A DNA stretch of 64,000 nucleotides, taken from contig CABOHA010000001.1 of assembly GCA_902399975.1 (NCBI GenBank), forward strand, positions 645,397 through 709,396, in the 5' to 3' direction. The position numbers were made by a program, and so were the translations under genes. Below the pieces are notes generated by a model. It was not told the DNA's origin, ran no database searches, and saw nothing but the letters and a program-made list of their open reading frames with translations. Shown here piece after piece: positions 53,958-62,533 of this stretch (position 1 is its first letter; each line of letters opens with the position of its first letter). The DNA comes from Coriobacteriaceae bacterium (GTDB taxonomy: Bacteria; Actinomycetota; Coriobacteriia; Coriobacteriales; Coriobacteriaceae).

Positions 53958-53994
53958 GTTGTCATCTACGCGCAGCGATAGTCATCAATGCGAT

Positions 53995-54028
53995 AAAGGG
54001 TCGGGGCTTTGAGCCTCGGCCCTTTTCT
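53995..54028 (+). terminator. Terminator of rho
   Basis: AAAGGGTCGGGGCT and AGCCTCGGCCCTTTT pair around TTG with two mismatches, with TTTTC at the end. The remaining 54030-54270 holds no feature I recognise except the ribosome site GGGGAG of the next gene. Confidence 0.8.
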
Positions 54029-54270
54029 ATAGCGCCGCTCCGCGCTTATTTTTGACCGTAAGACCGACGAGCAGCAGGTTTCCCGTTTCAATCCGACATC
54101 GTCGCTTGCAATCGGCAGGGCGGTTTCGCATAATAGCTTTTAAGCTTCGCGACGGAAAACGCAGATGAAACGAACCATATACCGTTGCTTTGGGGCATAG
54201 CCCCGCTTCATCTTCTCTCGCGCAGCCAACTGAATGATGCGATTTGGGTGCTGGAAGATGGGGAGAGCTC

Positions 54271-55671
54271 ATGGCTTCTTCTGATGCAACACAACGAGCA
54301 GTCCTTGCCGGACTTTCCTGCGGGATCGGCCTTGCCGCCCCCGTGGTGATGTATGCCGCGACGCTGCCGTTCTCGTCGGTCAACGAGACGGTTGTCGCGG
54401 GCGCTGTTCCCTTTGCCGTCGGTGCGGTGGCGGGCGTGGGCATCTATGCCGCCTCGCTGGGTATCTCCGAGTACCGTGCGCAGCGTGAAGAGCGTCTGTT
54501 CCAGCCCGATGCCATGGGCGGTGCCGCCAATCTCAATCAGCATCAAAGCGAGTTCAAGACCGCCTCGATTCCAGCTCAGCAGCAGGATGCGACTCCATAT
54601 GCTGCCGCTTCTGCTTCTCAGGCTCAGTCGGAGCAGTCTACCTCGGCATTCCTTTCCGGCCTGACTGGTGCGTTCCAGCGCCGTCATGCCGATGATGGTG
54701 TCCCTACCATCGCTCGAGCCGCAGATGCCATGGACGAGGCCGAGGCTTGGTCCATGATCGACAGTATGCTCGACGACGATTCGCCGGTGAGCTGCGACCC
54801 TGCACACTCGCGCGACGTCTATCAAGTCGCCATCGACGAGCTCACCAATGGCGGGCAGACCGGCTCCTTCAATCGCGACGACATCGCCGCCGCGGCACGC
54901 GCCGTGTCTGGCTCCCAGGCCGCCCCTGCGGGCAGCACGGCGGCTTTCGTGGCACTCGTTGCCAACGCGGCAGCCAATAACGCCTACAACGCTACCTCGG
55001 CGGACGCGAACGCTTCTGCCGACAATTCGTACGTTGATGAAGCCATGGCTGCGGACGAGGAGGCCGTTGCCGCCCGCCGTGCCGCCGAAAGCTCGCTGTG
55101 GGGCGCTCCTGCCCAGCAGCAGGCGGCCGAGGCTGCGCCGTACAATGCAAACCTCGCCAGCATGCCTATCATCTCCGGTGCCGCGGACATCGATCTCGAT
55201 GACCTCGATGAGCCTGCAGCCATCACCGCATCGATTGATGCCCAAGATCGCATCGACACCGGCGACCTTCCGGACGCCTCGCTCGAGGTTGATGTCCCCA
55301 TGGCCGATTACTCGGGCCACGAGGACATGTGGGCCGCCGCCATCGCGATTCTGGATGAGATTGACGAGCCTGCTCCTGTTGTAGCGCCCGCTCCCGTCGC
55401 TGCCCCTCAGCCTGCTGCCCCCGCCTATGTCGGCCGTCACAGCGCTGTGTTCCCCGAGGATACTGCCCGTATCTCGCGCGAGAGCATCGAGCGAGCCGAG
55501 GCTATTGCCGCCGGCATTATGGAAAATCGTCGTCACGAGCGCGTCAATCAGATCCTCGAGGAAGAGATCGAGCGCCTGCAGTCCTCTACCGCCAAGCGTA
55601 CGGGCCGTGCCTATCTGAGCGTTATCGAGGGCGGTACCGCCAGCTTTGCGCCGCTCCGCGCGGAGGCATAA
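54271..55671 (+). CDS. Large acidic membrane-anchored protein of unknown function
   Basis: A 466-residue protein without a family I recognise. Two hydrophobic spans occupy about residues 12-31 and 40-60, giving a hairpin anchor. The rest is acidic, Ala-rich and low in aromatic residues, with an Ala/Pro tract near 375-400 and a final charged helix (RISRESIERAEAIAAGIMEN, then RRHERVNQILEEEIERLQ). It may be a cell-envelope or division-associated scaffold. Start ATG 54271 follows GGGGAG. A VanZ-like gene begins 7 bases after the stop, so the two are one operon. Confidence 0.75.
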   Translation: MASSDATQRAVLAGLSCGIGLAAPVVMYAATLPFSSVNETVVAGAVPFAVGAVAGVGIYAASLGISEYRAQREERLFQPDAMGGAANLNQHQSEFKTASIPAQQQDATPYAAASASQAQSEQSTSAFLSGLTGAFQRRHADDGVPTIARAADAMDEAEAWSMIDSMLDDDSPVSCDPAHSRDVYQVAIDELTNGGQTGSFNRDDIAAAARAVSGSQAAPAGSTAAFVALVANAAANNAYNATSADANASADNSYVDEAMAADEEAVAARRAAESSLWGAPAQQQAAEAAPYNANLASMPIISGAADIDLDDLDEPAAITASIDAQDRIDTGDLPDASLEVDVPMADYSGHEDMWAAAIAILDEIDEPAPVVAPAPVAAPQPAAPAYVGRHSAVFPEDTARISRESIERAEAIAAGIMENRRHERVNQILEEEIERLQSSTAKRTGRAYLSVIEGGTASFAPLRAEA

Positions 55672-55678
55672 CTTCTGC

Positions 55679-56128
55679 ATGGTTAAGATCAATCAAAAAT
55701 GGGCGGTCGTGACCTGCCTGATGGCGCTCTTGATCTGGGGCAATTCGCTGGTTCCTGGCTCGGGGTCGGGCTCGCTGAGCCTAACGGTCATGGAAGCTAT
55801 CCGCGGTTTCCTGCACGGCGTGGGACTTCCATATGAATGGGTGACCAACTTTGTTGTTCGCAAGTGCGCGCATTTTTCCGAGTATATGGTGCTCGGCATC
55901 CTGGCTACGCACGCCTTTGATTTTGAGGGCCGGCGCACCTTTAACGTGTTGCTGCCCACGGCGGTGTTCCTGCTGCTGATTCCCTCGATCGACGAGACGA
56001 TTCAGCTCTTTGTGCCGGGACGCGCCGGCATGATCACTGATGTGATGATCGACTGCTGTGGAGCGGCAACGGGCGTTGTGCTCCGATATCTCTTACGGTC
56101 GCTGATATGTGCCAAAAAAGCCGCCTAG
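55679..56128 (+). CDS. VanZ-like membrane protein
   Basis: A 149-residue protein with four hydrophobic spans. The VRKCAHFSEYMVLGIL segment and the SIDETIQLFVPGRAGMITDVMIDCCGA segment are the VanZ-family signatures. VanZ gives low-level teicoplanin resistance in enterococci, but most family members have no known role. ATG 55679 lies in the 7-base gap after the preceding gene, with GCGGAGG inside that gene's end. A strong bidirectional terminator follows. Confidence 0.85.
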   Translation: MVKINQKWAVVTCLMALLIWGNSLVPGSGSGSLSLTVMEAIRGFLHGVGLPYEWVTNFVVRKCAHFSEYMVLGILATHAFDFEGRRTFNVLLPTAVFLLLIPSIDETIQLFVPGRAGMITDVMIDCCGAATGVVLRYLLRSLICAKKAA

Positions 56129-56162
56129 GACGTATTGTTTGGTCCTAGGCGGCCTTTTTTAT
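56115..56162. terminator. Bidirectional terminator between the VanZ-like gene and the fructokinase remnant
   Basis: GCCGCCTAGGAC pairs perfectly with GTCCTAGGCGGC over GTATTGTTTG, with AAAAAA before and TTTTTT after. It overlaps the last codons of the VanZ-like gene. Confidence 0.92.
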
Positions 56163-56242
56163 TTGAGGGCTTATATGAGGCGTGGTGGCGTCGTTTCGTA
56201 GGTCGGATTTGCCGGGCGCGCCACGCCCTGTGGGTTCATCTG

Positions 56243-57133
56243 CTACTGAAGCGCCTGTGCGCCCAGGGCCAGGCAGCCCATAACGCCCTGCTTGCCCTCG
56301 AGGCTGTTGTTGACGATGTAGTTATTGATGTCGTTGACCTCGGTCGTGACGATATAGCCGTTGAGCATCTCGGCACACTTTTTGCGTGCGAGCGGCACGA
56401 TGGGAGTGTGGTCGGCCACGCCGCCGCCGACGATGATCTTTTGCGGCGCGTAGCACAGCGTGTAGGTCATGAGTGCCTGTGCCAGATAGCCGGCGAGCAG
56501 GTCCATGGCTTCCGGGTCATCAGCCATGTCTCCGGCGCTCTTGCCATCCCAGCGCTTTCTAACGCCGGGGCCGGCGATGAGGCCTTCGAGGCAGTTGTCA
56601 TGGAAGGGGCAGGCGCTGTGCTCGCCAATGGTGTCGCGCGGGTCGCGCGTGACCAGGATGTGGCCAGCCTCGGGATGCATCATGCCGTGCACGAGCTTAC
56701 CGCCCGAGAGCACGCCAGCGCCCACGCCGGTACCGATGGTCAGATACACCACGTCAGTGAGGCCCTGGGCGCAACCAAAGGTGACCTCGCCCAGGCAGGC
56801 GACGTTGACGTCGGTGTCGTAGCCGCAGGGAATATTGAGCTCGTTTTGGATGGTGCCCAGCAGGTCGAAGTAGCGCCATGCCGTTTTGGGCGTCTCCAGG
56901 ATCTTGCCGTATTGGGGCGAGGCAGGGTTGACTGCGGTGGGGCCAAAGGCGCCGATGCCCAGCGCGGCGATGCCCTTGTCGGCAAGTCATGCGTTGACGG
57001 CCTCGACGGTCTCCTGCGGAGTCGTGGTCGCGATCTGCTCACGCTCCAGGACCGTGCTGTCCGCATAGCCCGTGGCGCAGACCATCTTGGTGCCGCCGGC
57101 CTCGAGCGCTCCGATAAGCTGCTGTTCTGCCAT
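56243..57133 (-). pseudogene. ROK-family fructokinase interrupted by one in-frame TGA
   Basis: Read through, the frame encodes 296 residues of a ROK fructokinase (GmuE/ScrK type). It has IGALEAGGTKMVCATG at the start, IGAFGPTAVN, PCGYDTDVNVACLGE with the catalytic Asp, IGTGVGAGVLSGG, and the zinc site GHILV...CPFHDNCLEG. Codon 49 (56987-56989) is TGA where homologues would continue, giving VNA-stop-LADKGIAALGIG; TGG is one base away. No frameshift or deletion is seen, so the lesion is recent or a sequencing error. If real, only a 48-residue peptide is made unless translation restarts near GTG 56752. Confidence 0.85.
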
Positions 57134-57274
57134 AGTATTCCTCTCTCCGGGATGAGTTGCTCCGTGACTAAAATATAGCGCTCTAAACCATTTAAGAAAG
57201 CGCTATAAAAAGAAGCCTCGCAACGCGGCGGGCGATGCGGGGCTTCTTTGGTTACTTTAGTTGCCGGGCCGTCC

Positions 57275-58456
57275 TTACCCGCGCGGGTTGATTTTATCAC
57301 GTAGCGACTTGAGGTTCTCAAGCGCAGCGTTGAGCGTCTCGTCTCGCTTGGCAAAGTGGAAACGAATCAGATGGTTGACGGGCTCGCGGAAGAAGCTCGA
57401 GCCCGGAACGGCGCCCACGCCCACCTTGGAGGCCAAATCCTCGCAGAAGTCGAGGTCGCTGTCATAGCCAAACTCCGAGATATCCATCATCACGTAGTAG
57501 GCGCCCTGCGGCACGTTGTGCGTAAGGCCGATGCTGTCGAGTCCCTGACAGAACAGGTCGCGCTTGGCGGTGTAGAGGTCGAGGACCTCCTGGTAATAGC
57601 TGTCGTCGAAGTTGAGGGCGGTGACGACGGCTTCCTGCAGGGGAGCGGCGGCGCCTACGGTGAGGAAGTCGTGGACCTTCTTGATGCGCTCGGTGATCTG
57701 GGCTGGGGCAATGGTGTAGCCCAGACGCCAGCCGGTGATGGAGTACGTCTTAGACAGTGAGCTGCAGCTGATGGTGCGCTCAAACATGCCGGGCAGCGTG
57801 GCCATGTACACGTGCTCGTGGGGCGCGTAGACGATGTGTTCGTAGACTTCGTCGGTGATGCAGTAGGCGTCGTGCTTTTTGCAGAGGTCGGCGATAAAGG
57901 TGAGCTCCTCGCGGGTAAAGACCTTGCCGCAGGGGTTGGACGGGTTGCACAGGACGATCGCCTTGGGATCGTTGTCGCGGAAGGCTGCCTCGAGCGTCTC
58001 GCGGTCAAAGTCGAATGTGGGCGGGTTGAGCGGCACGTAGATGGGCTCGGCGCCCGAAAGGATCGTGTCGGCGCCGTAGTTTTCGTAGAACGGCGAGAAA
58101 ATGACGACCTTGTCGCCGGGGTTCGTGACCGTCATCATGGCGGCCATCATGGCCTCGGTGGAGCCGCAAGTGACTACGATATTCTCGTTGGGGTTCACCG
58201 GCATGCCCATAAAGTGCTCCTGCTTGGCGGCGAGCGCCTCGCACATGGCCTGGGAGCCCCAGGTGATGGAGTACTGGTGGTAAAGCGGCTTGGGGTCGGC
58301 GGCGATGGTGCTCAGGCTATTGAGCAGCTGCGCCGGGGGATCGAAGTCAGGGAAGCCCTGCGAGAGATTGACAGCGCCGTACTTATTGGAGATGCGTGTC
58401 ATGCGGCGGATGACCGAATCGGTAAACGTTGCCGTACGGTTGGAGAGTTCTTTCAT
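57275..58456 (-). CDS. Class I/II PLP-dependent aminotransferase
   Basis: A 393-residue fold-type I aminotransferase. NLSQGFPDFDPP at the start, NPSNPCGKVF, ITDEVYEHIVY and SLSKTYSITGWRLGY with the PLP lysine in SLSKTY are present, and LIRFHFAK supplies the substrate Arg. It resembles the aspartate/kynurenine aminotransferase group of Firmicutes; the amino acid specificity is open. ATG 58456 follows GAAAGGACC. It lies upstream of the fructokinase remnant on the same strand, about 140 bases apart. Confidence 0.9.
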   Translation of the reverse strand: MKELSNRTATFTDSVIRRMTRISNKYGAVNLSQGFPDFDPPAQLLNSLSTIAADPKPLYHQYSITWGSQAMCEALAAKQEHFMGMPVNPNENIVVTCGSTEAMMAAMMTVTNPGDKVVIFSPFYENYGADTILSGAEPIYVPLNPPTFDFDRETLEAAFRDNDPKAIVLCNPSNPCGKVFTREELTFIADLCKKHDAYCITDEVYEHIVYAPHEHVYMATLPGMFERTISCSSLSKTYSITGWRLGYTIAPAQITERIKKVHDFLTVGAAAPLQEAVVTALNFDDSYYQEVLDLYTAKRDLFCQGLDSIGLTHNVPQGAYYVMMDISEFGYDSDLDFCEDLASKVGVGAVPGSSFFREPVNHLIRFHFAKRDETLNAALENLKSLRDKINPRG

Positions 58457-58566
58457 GCCGGTCCTTTCGAGCATTTGCAGTGGGGCAAGTTTACTCCTAT
58501 GAAACCGGTGGGAATTGCTCGAAACGCGCTTGAAAAACTCTTTTCAAAATTCTTGAAAATTGGGGC

Positions 58567-58595
58567 TTGCATCGCGTGGCGTTCCTTGCAATAAT
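58567..58595 (+). promoter_or_regulatory. Promoter of the tRNA-His/Lys cluster
   Basis: TTGCAT (58567-58572) and AATAAT (58590-58595) are separated by 17 bases, 27 bases before tRNA-His. Confidence 0.7.
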
Positions 58596-58621
58596 AGTCG
58601 AGCGCGAAGCGCACAGGACAC

Positions 58622-58699
58622 GGTGGGTGTAGCTCAGCTGGCTAGAGCGACGGGTTGTGGTCCCGTAGGTCGAGGGTTCGAGTCCCTTTACCCACCCCA
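58622..58699 (+). tRNA. tRNA-His (anticodon GTG)
   Basis: The acceptor GTGGGTG pairs with TACCCAC, with an extra G at -1 opposite C73 as required for histidine tRNA. The anticodon stem CGGG/CCCG carries loop TTGTGGT, and the T-arm is GAGGGTTCGAGTCCCTT. CCA is encoded. Confidence 0.95.
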
Positions 58700-58721
58700 G
58701 TTCTTGCTTCGTGTTGATATC

Positions 58722-58797
58722 GGGTCGTTAGCTCAGTTGGTAGAGCAGGGGACTCTTAATCCCAAGGTCCAGGGTTCGACCCCCTGACGGCCCACCA
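58722..58797 (+). tRNA. tRNA-Lys (anticodon CTT), copy 1
   Basis: The acceptor GGGTCGT pairs with ACGGCCC, the anticodon loop is CTCTTAA, and the T-arm is CAGGGTTCGACCCCCTG. CCA is encoded. The body is identical to copy 2. Confidence 0.95.
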
Positions 58798-58810
58798 CAC
58801 GATATCTCCT

Positions 58811-58836
58811 CTAAAGTCCGCCACAACGGACTTTAG
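58811..58836 (+). terminator. Hairpin between the two tRNA-Lys genes
   Basis: CTAAAGTCCG-CCACAA-CGGACTTTAG is a perfect 10-bp stem. It has only CTTT after it, so it may be a processing signal rather than a full terminator. Confidence 0.55.
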
Positions 58837-58840
58837 CTTT

Positions 58841-58913
58841 GGGTCGTTAGCTCAGTTGGTAGAGCAGGGGACTCTTAATCCCAAGGTCCAGGGTTCGACC
58901 CCCTGACGGCCCA
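58841..58913 (+). tRNA. tRNA-Lys (anticodon CTT), copy 2
   Basis: The same 73-base body as copy 1, but the 3' end is followed by CCC, so CCA must be added by nucleotidyltransferase. It is followed by a duplicated terminator region. Confidence 0.95.
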
Positions 58914-58926
58914 CCCAAAGATGATT

Positions 58927-58959
58927 AAGACGGTCAACGAAGGTTGGCCGTCTTTTTTT
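58927..58959 (+). terminator. Terminator of the tRNA cluster
   Basis: AAGACGG-CAAC and GTTG-CCGTCTT pair around GAAG, followed by TTTTTTT. A second copy lies at 59105-59136 in the duplicated unit. Confidence 0.9.
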
Positions 58960-59104
58960 GTTGACCTTTCATGGGGTCGAACCCGTCGGGGCGCGGAGCT
59001 GAGGAAATGCGTGAGCATTTACCAGCGCAGCGCGCAAGGCGCGAAGCGCCGCAGCGGCCGCCTGCAAAGCAGGCTGACCCCCTGACGGCCCACCAAAGCA
59101 AGTT

Positions 59105-59136
59105 AAGACGGTCAACGAAAGTTGGCCGTCTTTTTT
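59105..59136 (+). terminator. Duplicated copy of the tRNA terminator
   Basis: The same AAGACGG...CCGTCTTTTTT stem as at 58927-58959, with loop GAAA. It now follows only the orphan tRNA 3' end at 59076. Confidence 0.85.
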
Positions 59137-59287
59137 GTTGACCTCGCTTGGGGTCGAACCCGAAAGGGCACAGCCGCTTTCACAGATCGAGTCTACCCTG
59201 GGGATCAGTAAAACCGGCGCGTCTGCACGGCGAAGTACGCCTGTGCGAGCGCGATTTCTTGCTTGTTTGAATCTCCGTTTTGGGCGA

Positions 59288-59566
59288 TTAATAGCATGCA
59301 TAGCGCGTAAGCTTGTAGTCTTTAACCGCGCGAGCGGCGACACCGGCAGTTATCATTTTCGTGGTGTCACGAAAATGGGAATCAACTGGAGTTTTGTTTG
59401 TTTCGCACGAGACTTTTGCCCTCTTAACAACTTCGGCGAAGTTCTCCCATCGAGTGTATCCCATGGGTTCCATTAAATCGCGTGCGAGCCAATACTCAAC
59501 GCCGTCTTCCACATTGGCGTAGCTATCAAGTTCGACACGCCACTTCTCGATATCTCTACTGTCCAT
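59288..59566 (-). pseudogene. Truncated DinD-like gene (DNA-damage-inducible protein D)
   Basis: A 92-residue N-terminal fragment. VEYWLARDLMEPMGYTRWENFAEVV, then KAKVSCE, the VDSHFRDTTKM segment and [12 protein letters not shown] match the start of DinD proteins (about 280 residues). The match ends at TACY, followed at once by TAA, so two-thirds of the gene are gone. ATG 59566 follows GAGGAGATATG. DinD genes are common on mobile elements. Its position next to the duplicated tRNA-Lys end suggests the remnant of an integrated element. Confidence 0.75.
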
Positions 59567-59649
59567 ATCTCCTCCTCGCTGATCTATTGTCTATGCGCGC
59601 TTTGCCCGCTCTGTACTCAGAATAAGGATACGCTGCCGTGCGGACACGA

Positions 59650-59685
59650 ATGGGCCCCGTGCCACTTCGAGGTCACGGGGCCCAT
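59650..59685 (-). terminator. Hairpin after the NadB-like gene
   Basis: ATGGGCCCCGTG pairs perfectly with CACGGGGCCCAT over 12 bases. It lies about 43 bases past the stop of the minus-strand flavoprotein gene. No T-run follows. Confidence 0.65.
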
Positions 59686-59727
59686 AGATATCGATTAGTT
59701 GTGCTCTGCTCTAGATAGGTGTCCAGT

Positions 59728-61254
59728 TTAATTCGATCGATAGTGCGAACCCAGGCTTTCGGTCCGCTTGCGCATGGCTTTGACCATCTCCGTTGCCAGC
59801 TGATTCTGCGATTGCAGGCGGGCGAGGGCTGCGATCTCGCTGTCTTTGGCATGCGGCTTGCTCAGCGCCGTTGCCTCGTCTTTCAGGCTTTCAAGCTGTT
59901 GCAGGGCCTTGGATAGACCTGCTTCGGTCCTGTTGATCATGCAATAGGTACTCATCGTGTGCTTAAGGCTGTGTGTTAGGCGTTCGGCATCTGTTGTGGC
60001 AATGCCATACTGAGGGAGGGCGATATCCATCGGAGCGGCCGCCTCGGGAGCGTCCAGCGCTGCTTGGGCTGCCGATGCGCCCGCGATGCGCCCAAACACG
60101 ATGCCGTTGGCGCTTGACAAGCCGCCGATGCGGTCGGCGCCGTGCATGCCGCCTGTTGCCTCACCGCAGGCGAAGAGGCCCTCAATGCCCGTGTACGCGG
60201 TCATGTCGATCTTGATACCGCCGTTAGCGGCGTGGGCATACATCGCAACGCGCATCTCGTCAGTCGGGGCGATGCCGTGCTCGTCTTGCAGCCAGGTGGC
60301 AAAGGTCTGCACAAACTCTGGGACATCCTCGCGAGGGAAGTCGTAGTGGAGTGCCAGGCCTTCGACACTTGTCTGATCGATGACGAGATCGATAGCGCGG
60401 GAGGCCAAGCGTGACGTGAAGGGACCATATCCAGAGCGCTGCTCGAGCAGGTCGTCCAGCTTGTCGTCGGCAATATCTACCGGCTGGTCTACATGTACGT
60501 AGCGCCAGGTTTTCTCGTTGAAGACCAGGTTGCGCTTGGGCTCGGTGAAGCCGGGCATCATCTGCACGAACTCTATATTAGTAAGTGTTGCGCCGTGCGC
60601 CAGCGCGATGGCCTGCGAGGAGCTGAGCACATCAGCCGACGTAAGGCTGCGCTCGAACAGGCCGCTTGTGCCACCGGCTGCGATGATCGTGGCCTTGGCG
60701 GCAAAGGGCACGATTCGATTTTCGGTGAGGTCGTAGAGCACGGTTCCGGTTATTCTGCCGTTCGTGTCCTCAACAAGGTCGATAAGCTCATGGCGGGGGA
60801 GCAGGCGAATGCCGAGCGACTCGATCCGGGCTGTCAGAGCGTCCTCAAGGGGTTTGCGGGTGAGGCCGCGCCACATGCGCGTCTTGTGGTCAAAGCAGGG
60901 GATAAACTGCTTTTGCTGGGCGCTCTCGGCGCTTTGCGGACGCTGGAGCTCAACGCCCAGGTCTTGCTCGAGCCATTCAATTGCCTGGGGAATGCCGTGG
61001 ACAAACGTCTGGACAAGCTCGGGGTCGGCGACGCCGCCACCAACGGTCTGGATGGTGTCGATGAGGTCTTGTTCGTCGTCTTCGTTGACGGGTCCGATAA
61101 GCCCCAGACCCCAGGTTCCGGGGAAGAAGCTCGATCCGCTCATGGTCTTGCCGGCGCTTGCCACAGCGACGGCTGCACCCGTGCGTGCCGCTTCGATGGC
61201 GGCGCAAAGGCCCGCAATGCCAGATCCAATTACCAGTACATCAGTCGATTCCAT
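59728..61254 (-). CDS. FAD-dependent oxidoreductase (L-aspartate oxidase/fumarate reductase family)
   Basis: A 508-residue flavoprotein. The FAD site VLVIGSGIAGLCAAIEAA begins at residue 6. TIIAAGGTSGLFE and GGIKIDMTAYTGIEGLFACGEATGGMHGADRIGGLSSANGIV-type segments are shared by L-aspartate oxidase and fumarate reductase flavoprotein subunits. nadA and nadC are not adjacent and no iron-sulfur subunit gene follows, so I leave the gene symbol blank. ATG 61254 follows GAAAGGAATC. It could oxidise aspartate for NAD synthesis or use another succinate-like substrate. Confidence 0.82.
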   Translation of the reverse strand: MESTDVLVIGSGIAGLCAAIEAARTGAAVAVASAGKTMSGSSFFPGTWGLGLIGPVNEDDEQDLIDTIQTVGGGVADPELVQTFVHGIPQAIEWLEQDLGVELQRPQSAESAQQKQFIPCFDHKTRMWRGLTRKPLEDALTARIESLGIRLLPRHELIDLVEDTNGRITGTVLYDLTENRIVPFAAKATIIAAGGTSGLFERSLTSADVLSSSQAIALAHGATLTNIEFVQMMPGFTEPKRNLVFNEKTWRYVHVDQPVDIADDKLDDLLEQRSGYGPFTSRLASRAIDLVIDQTSVEGLALHYDFPREDVPEFVQTFATWLQDEHGIAPTDEMRVAMYAHAANGGIKIDMTAYTGIEGLFACGEATGGMHGADRIGGLSSANGIVFGRIAGASAAQAALDAPEAAAPMDIALPQYGIATTDAERLTHSLKHTMSTYCMINRTEAGLSKALQQLESLKDEATALSKPHAKDSEIAALARLQSQNQLATEMVKAMRKRTESLGSHYRSN

Positions 61255-61447
61255 CGGATTCCTTTCTCGTCCGGCGCATTGTCGCACGGGTGATCGGCAA
61301 TGGGGCCGCAAAGACTCGGCAAATCGGTAAAGGGCACATATGGCAGGTGGGCGTCATGGACGCTCTGGCGCTCCGTCTCATCACATCTCGTATTTCGCCC
61401 CAACTGATATATCGGCATTAGCTACCCTGCGACAGCGCAAACAAAAA
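61255..61447. promoter_or_regulatory. Promoter region of the NadB-like gene
   Basis: About 190 bases between the flavoprotein start and the terminator of the GGGtGRT operon. No clear -35/-10 pair or known motif was identified. Confidence 0.3.
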
Positions 61448-61477
61448 GAGCCGCTACCCGGGTGGGTAGCGGCTCTA
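61448..61477 (-). terminator. Terminator of the IscU-like/GGGtGRT operon
   Basis: AGAGCCGCTACCC pairs perfectly with GGGTAGCGGCTCT. On the minus strand it is followed by TTTTTGTTTG. It lies 33 bases after the GGGtGRT stop. Confidence 0.92.
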
Positions 61478-61510
61478 AAGCTCAACTATATGAGCATCGC
61501 GCGGGCGCGA

Positions 61511-62515
61511 TTAGGCCTTGAGGGCCTCCTCGACGGCGACAGCGCAGGCGACGGTGGCACCGACCATGGGGTTGTTGCCCATGCCGATGAGACCCATCAT
61601 GTCGACGTGCGCAGGCACGGAGGAAGAACCGGCGAACTGGGCGTCGGAGTGCATGCGGCCCATGGTGTCGGTCATGCCGTAAGAGGCAGGGCCGGCGCCC
61701 ATGTTGTCCGGGTGCAGGGTACGGCCAGTGCCGCCACCAGAAGCGACGGAGAAGTACTTCTTGCCAGCCTCGAGGCGCTCCTTCTTGTAGGTGCCAGCGA
61801 CGGGGTGCTGGAAGCGCGTGGGGTTGGTGGAGTTACCGGTGATCGAGATGTCGACGTTCTCGTGCCACATGATGGCAACGCCCTCGCGGACGTCGTCGGA
61901 GCCGTAGCAGTTAACGGCAGCGCGGGGACCATCGGAGTAAGGGATGGTCTCGACGACCTTGAGCTCGCCCGTGTAGTAGTCGAACTGGGTCTTCACGTAG
62001 GTGAAGCCGTTGATGCGGGCGATGATCTGGGCGGCGTCCTTGCCCAGACCGTTCAGGATAACGCGCAGCGGCTTCTTGCGAGCCTTGTTGGCGTTCAGAG
62101 CCAGGCCGATAGCACCCTCAGCGGCAGCGAAGGACTCGTGGCCGGCCAGGAAGGCGAAGCACTCGGTGTCGTCGGAGAGCAGCATAGCGCCCAGGTTGCC
62201 GTGGCCCAGACCGACCTTGCGGTCCTCGGCGACGGAGCCGGGAACGGTGAAGGCCTGGATGCCCTCGCCGATGATGGCGGCAGCCTCAGAAGCAGTCTTG
62301 GCGCCACGCTTGACAGCGAGAGCGCAGCCGAGGGTGTAGGCCCACTCGGCGTTCTGGAAGGCGATGGACTGGGTGTTGTTGACGATCTCACGCGGGTTGA
62401 AGCCCTTGTCGGTGCAGATCTGCAGAGCTTCCTCGAGGGAGGCGATGTCGTTGTCGGCGAGGCACTTGTTGATCTTGTCAGCGCGGCGCTCGTAACCTTC
62501 GAACGTAACAGTCAT
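61511..62515 (-). CDS. GGGtGRT protein, function unknown
   Basis: A 334-residue protein named for its conserved SVASGGGTGRTLHPDNMG segment (about residues 254-271). Other strongly patterned parts are GLGHGNLGAMLLSDDTECFAFLAGHESF, PLRVILNGLGKDAA and the Met-rich end MMGLIGMGNNPMVGATVA. The many Gly-rich loops suggest nucleotide or cofactor binding, but I know of no demonstrated activity. It lies 18 bases downstream of an IscU-like gene in one operon, a pairing that implies an Fe-S or sulfur-related job. Codon use looks like that of a well-expressed gene. Confidence 0.88.
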   Translation of the reverse strand: MTVTFEGYERRADKINKCLADNDIASLEEALQICTDKGFNPREIVNNTQSIAFQNAEWAYTLGCALAVKRGAKTASEAAAIIGEGIQAFTVPGSVAEDRKVGLGHGNLGAMLLSDDTECFAFLAGHESFAAAEGAIGLALNANKARKKPLRVILNGLGKDAAQIIARINGFTYVKTQFDYYTGELKVVETIPYSDGPRAAVNCYGSDDVREGVAIMWHENVDISITGNSTNPTRFQHPVAGTYKKERLEAGKKYFSVASGGGTGRTLHPDNMGAGPASYGMTDTMGRMHSDAQFAGSSSVPAHVDMMGLIGMGNNPMVGATVACAVAVEEALKA

Positions 62516-62533
62516 AGTTATTTCCCTCCCTTT

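Larger units (their letters stand above)
58897..59168. repeat. Tandem duplication of the tRNA-Lys 3' end and its terminator
   Basis: The segment starting GACCCCCTGACGGCCCACC inside tRNA-Lys copy 2 (58897-58915) recurs at 59076-59094. Each copy is followed by a similar AAGACGGTCAAC terminator and by TTGACC...TGGGGTCGAACCCG. The two units are offset by about 178 bases. The second has no tRNA body, only the last 20 bases with CCA. Between them is GC-rich DNA with short stems. This looks like an attachment-site scar or a collapsed third tRNA-Lys. It covers most of the gap 58914-59287. Confidence 0.7.

Noticed and set aside
56987..56989. Selenocysteine reading of the TGA in the fructokinase
   Set aside because: No SECIS-like hairpin follows the codon, ROK kinases have no Sec at this position, and TGG is a one-base neighbour.
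58969..59343. Minus-strand 124-codon frame over the tRNA-Lys scar
   Set aside because: It is a translation of tRNA end, terminator and GC-rich repeat DNA; frames of this kind are typical artefacts at tRNA loci.
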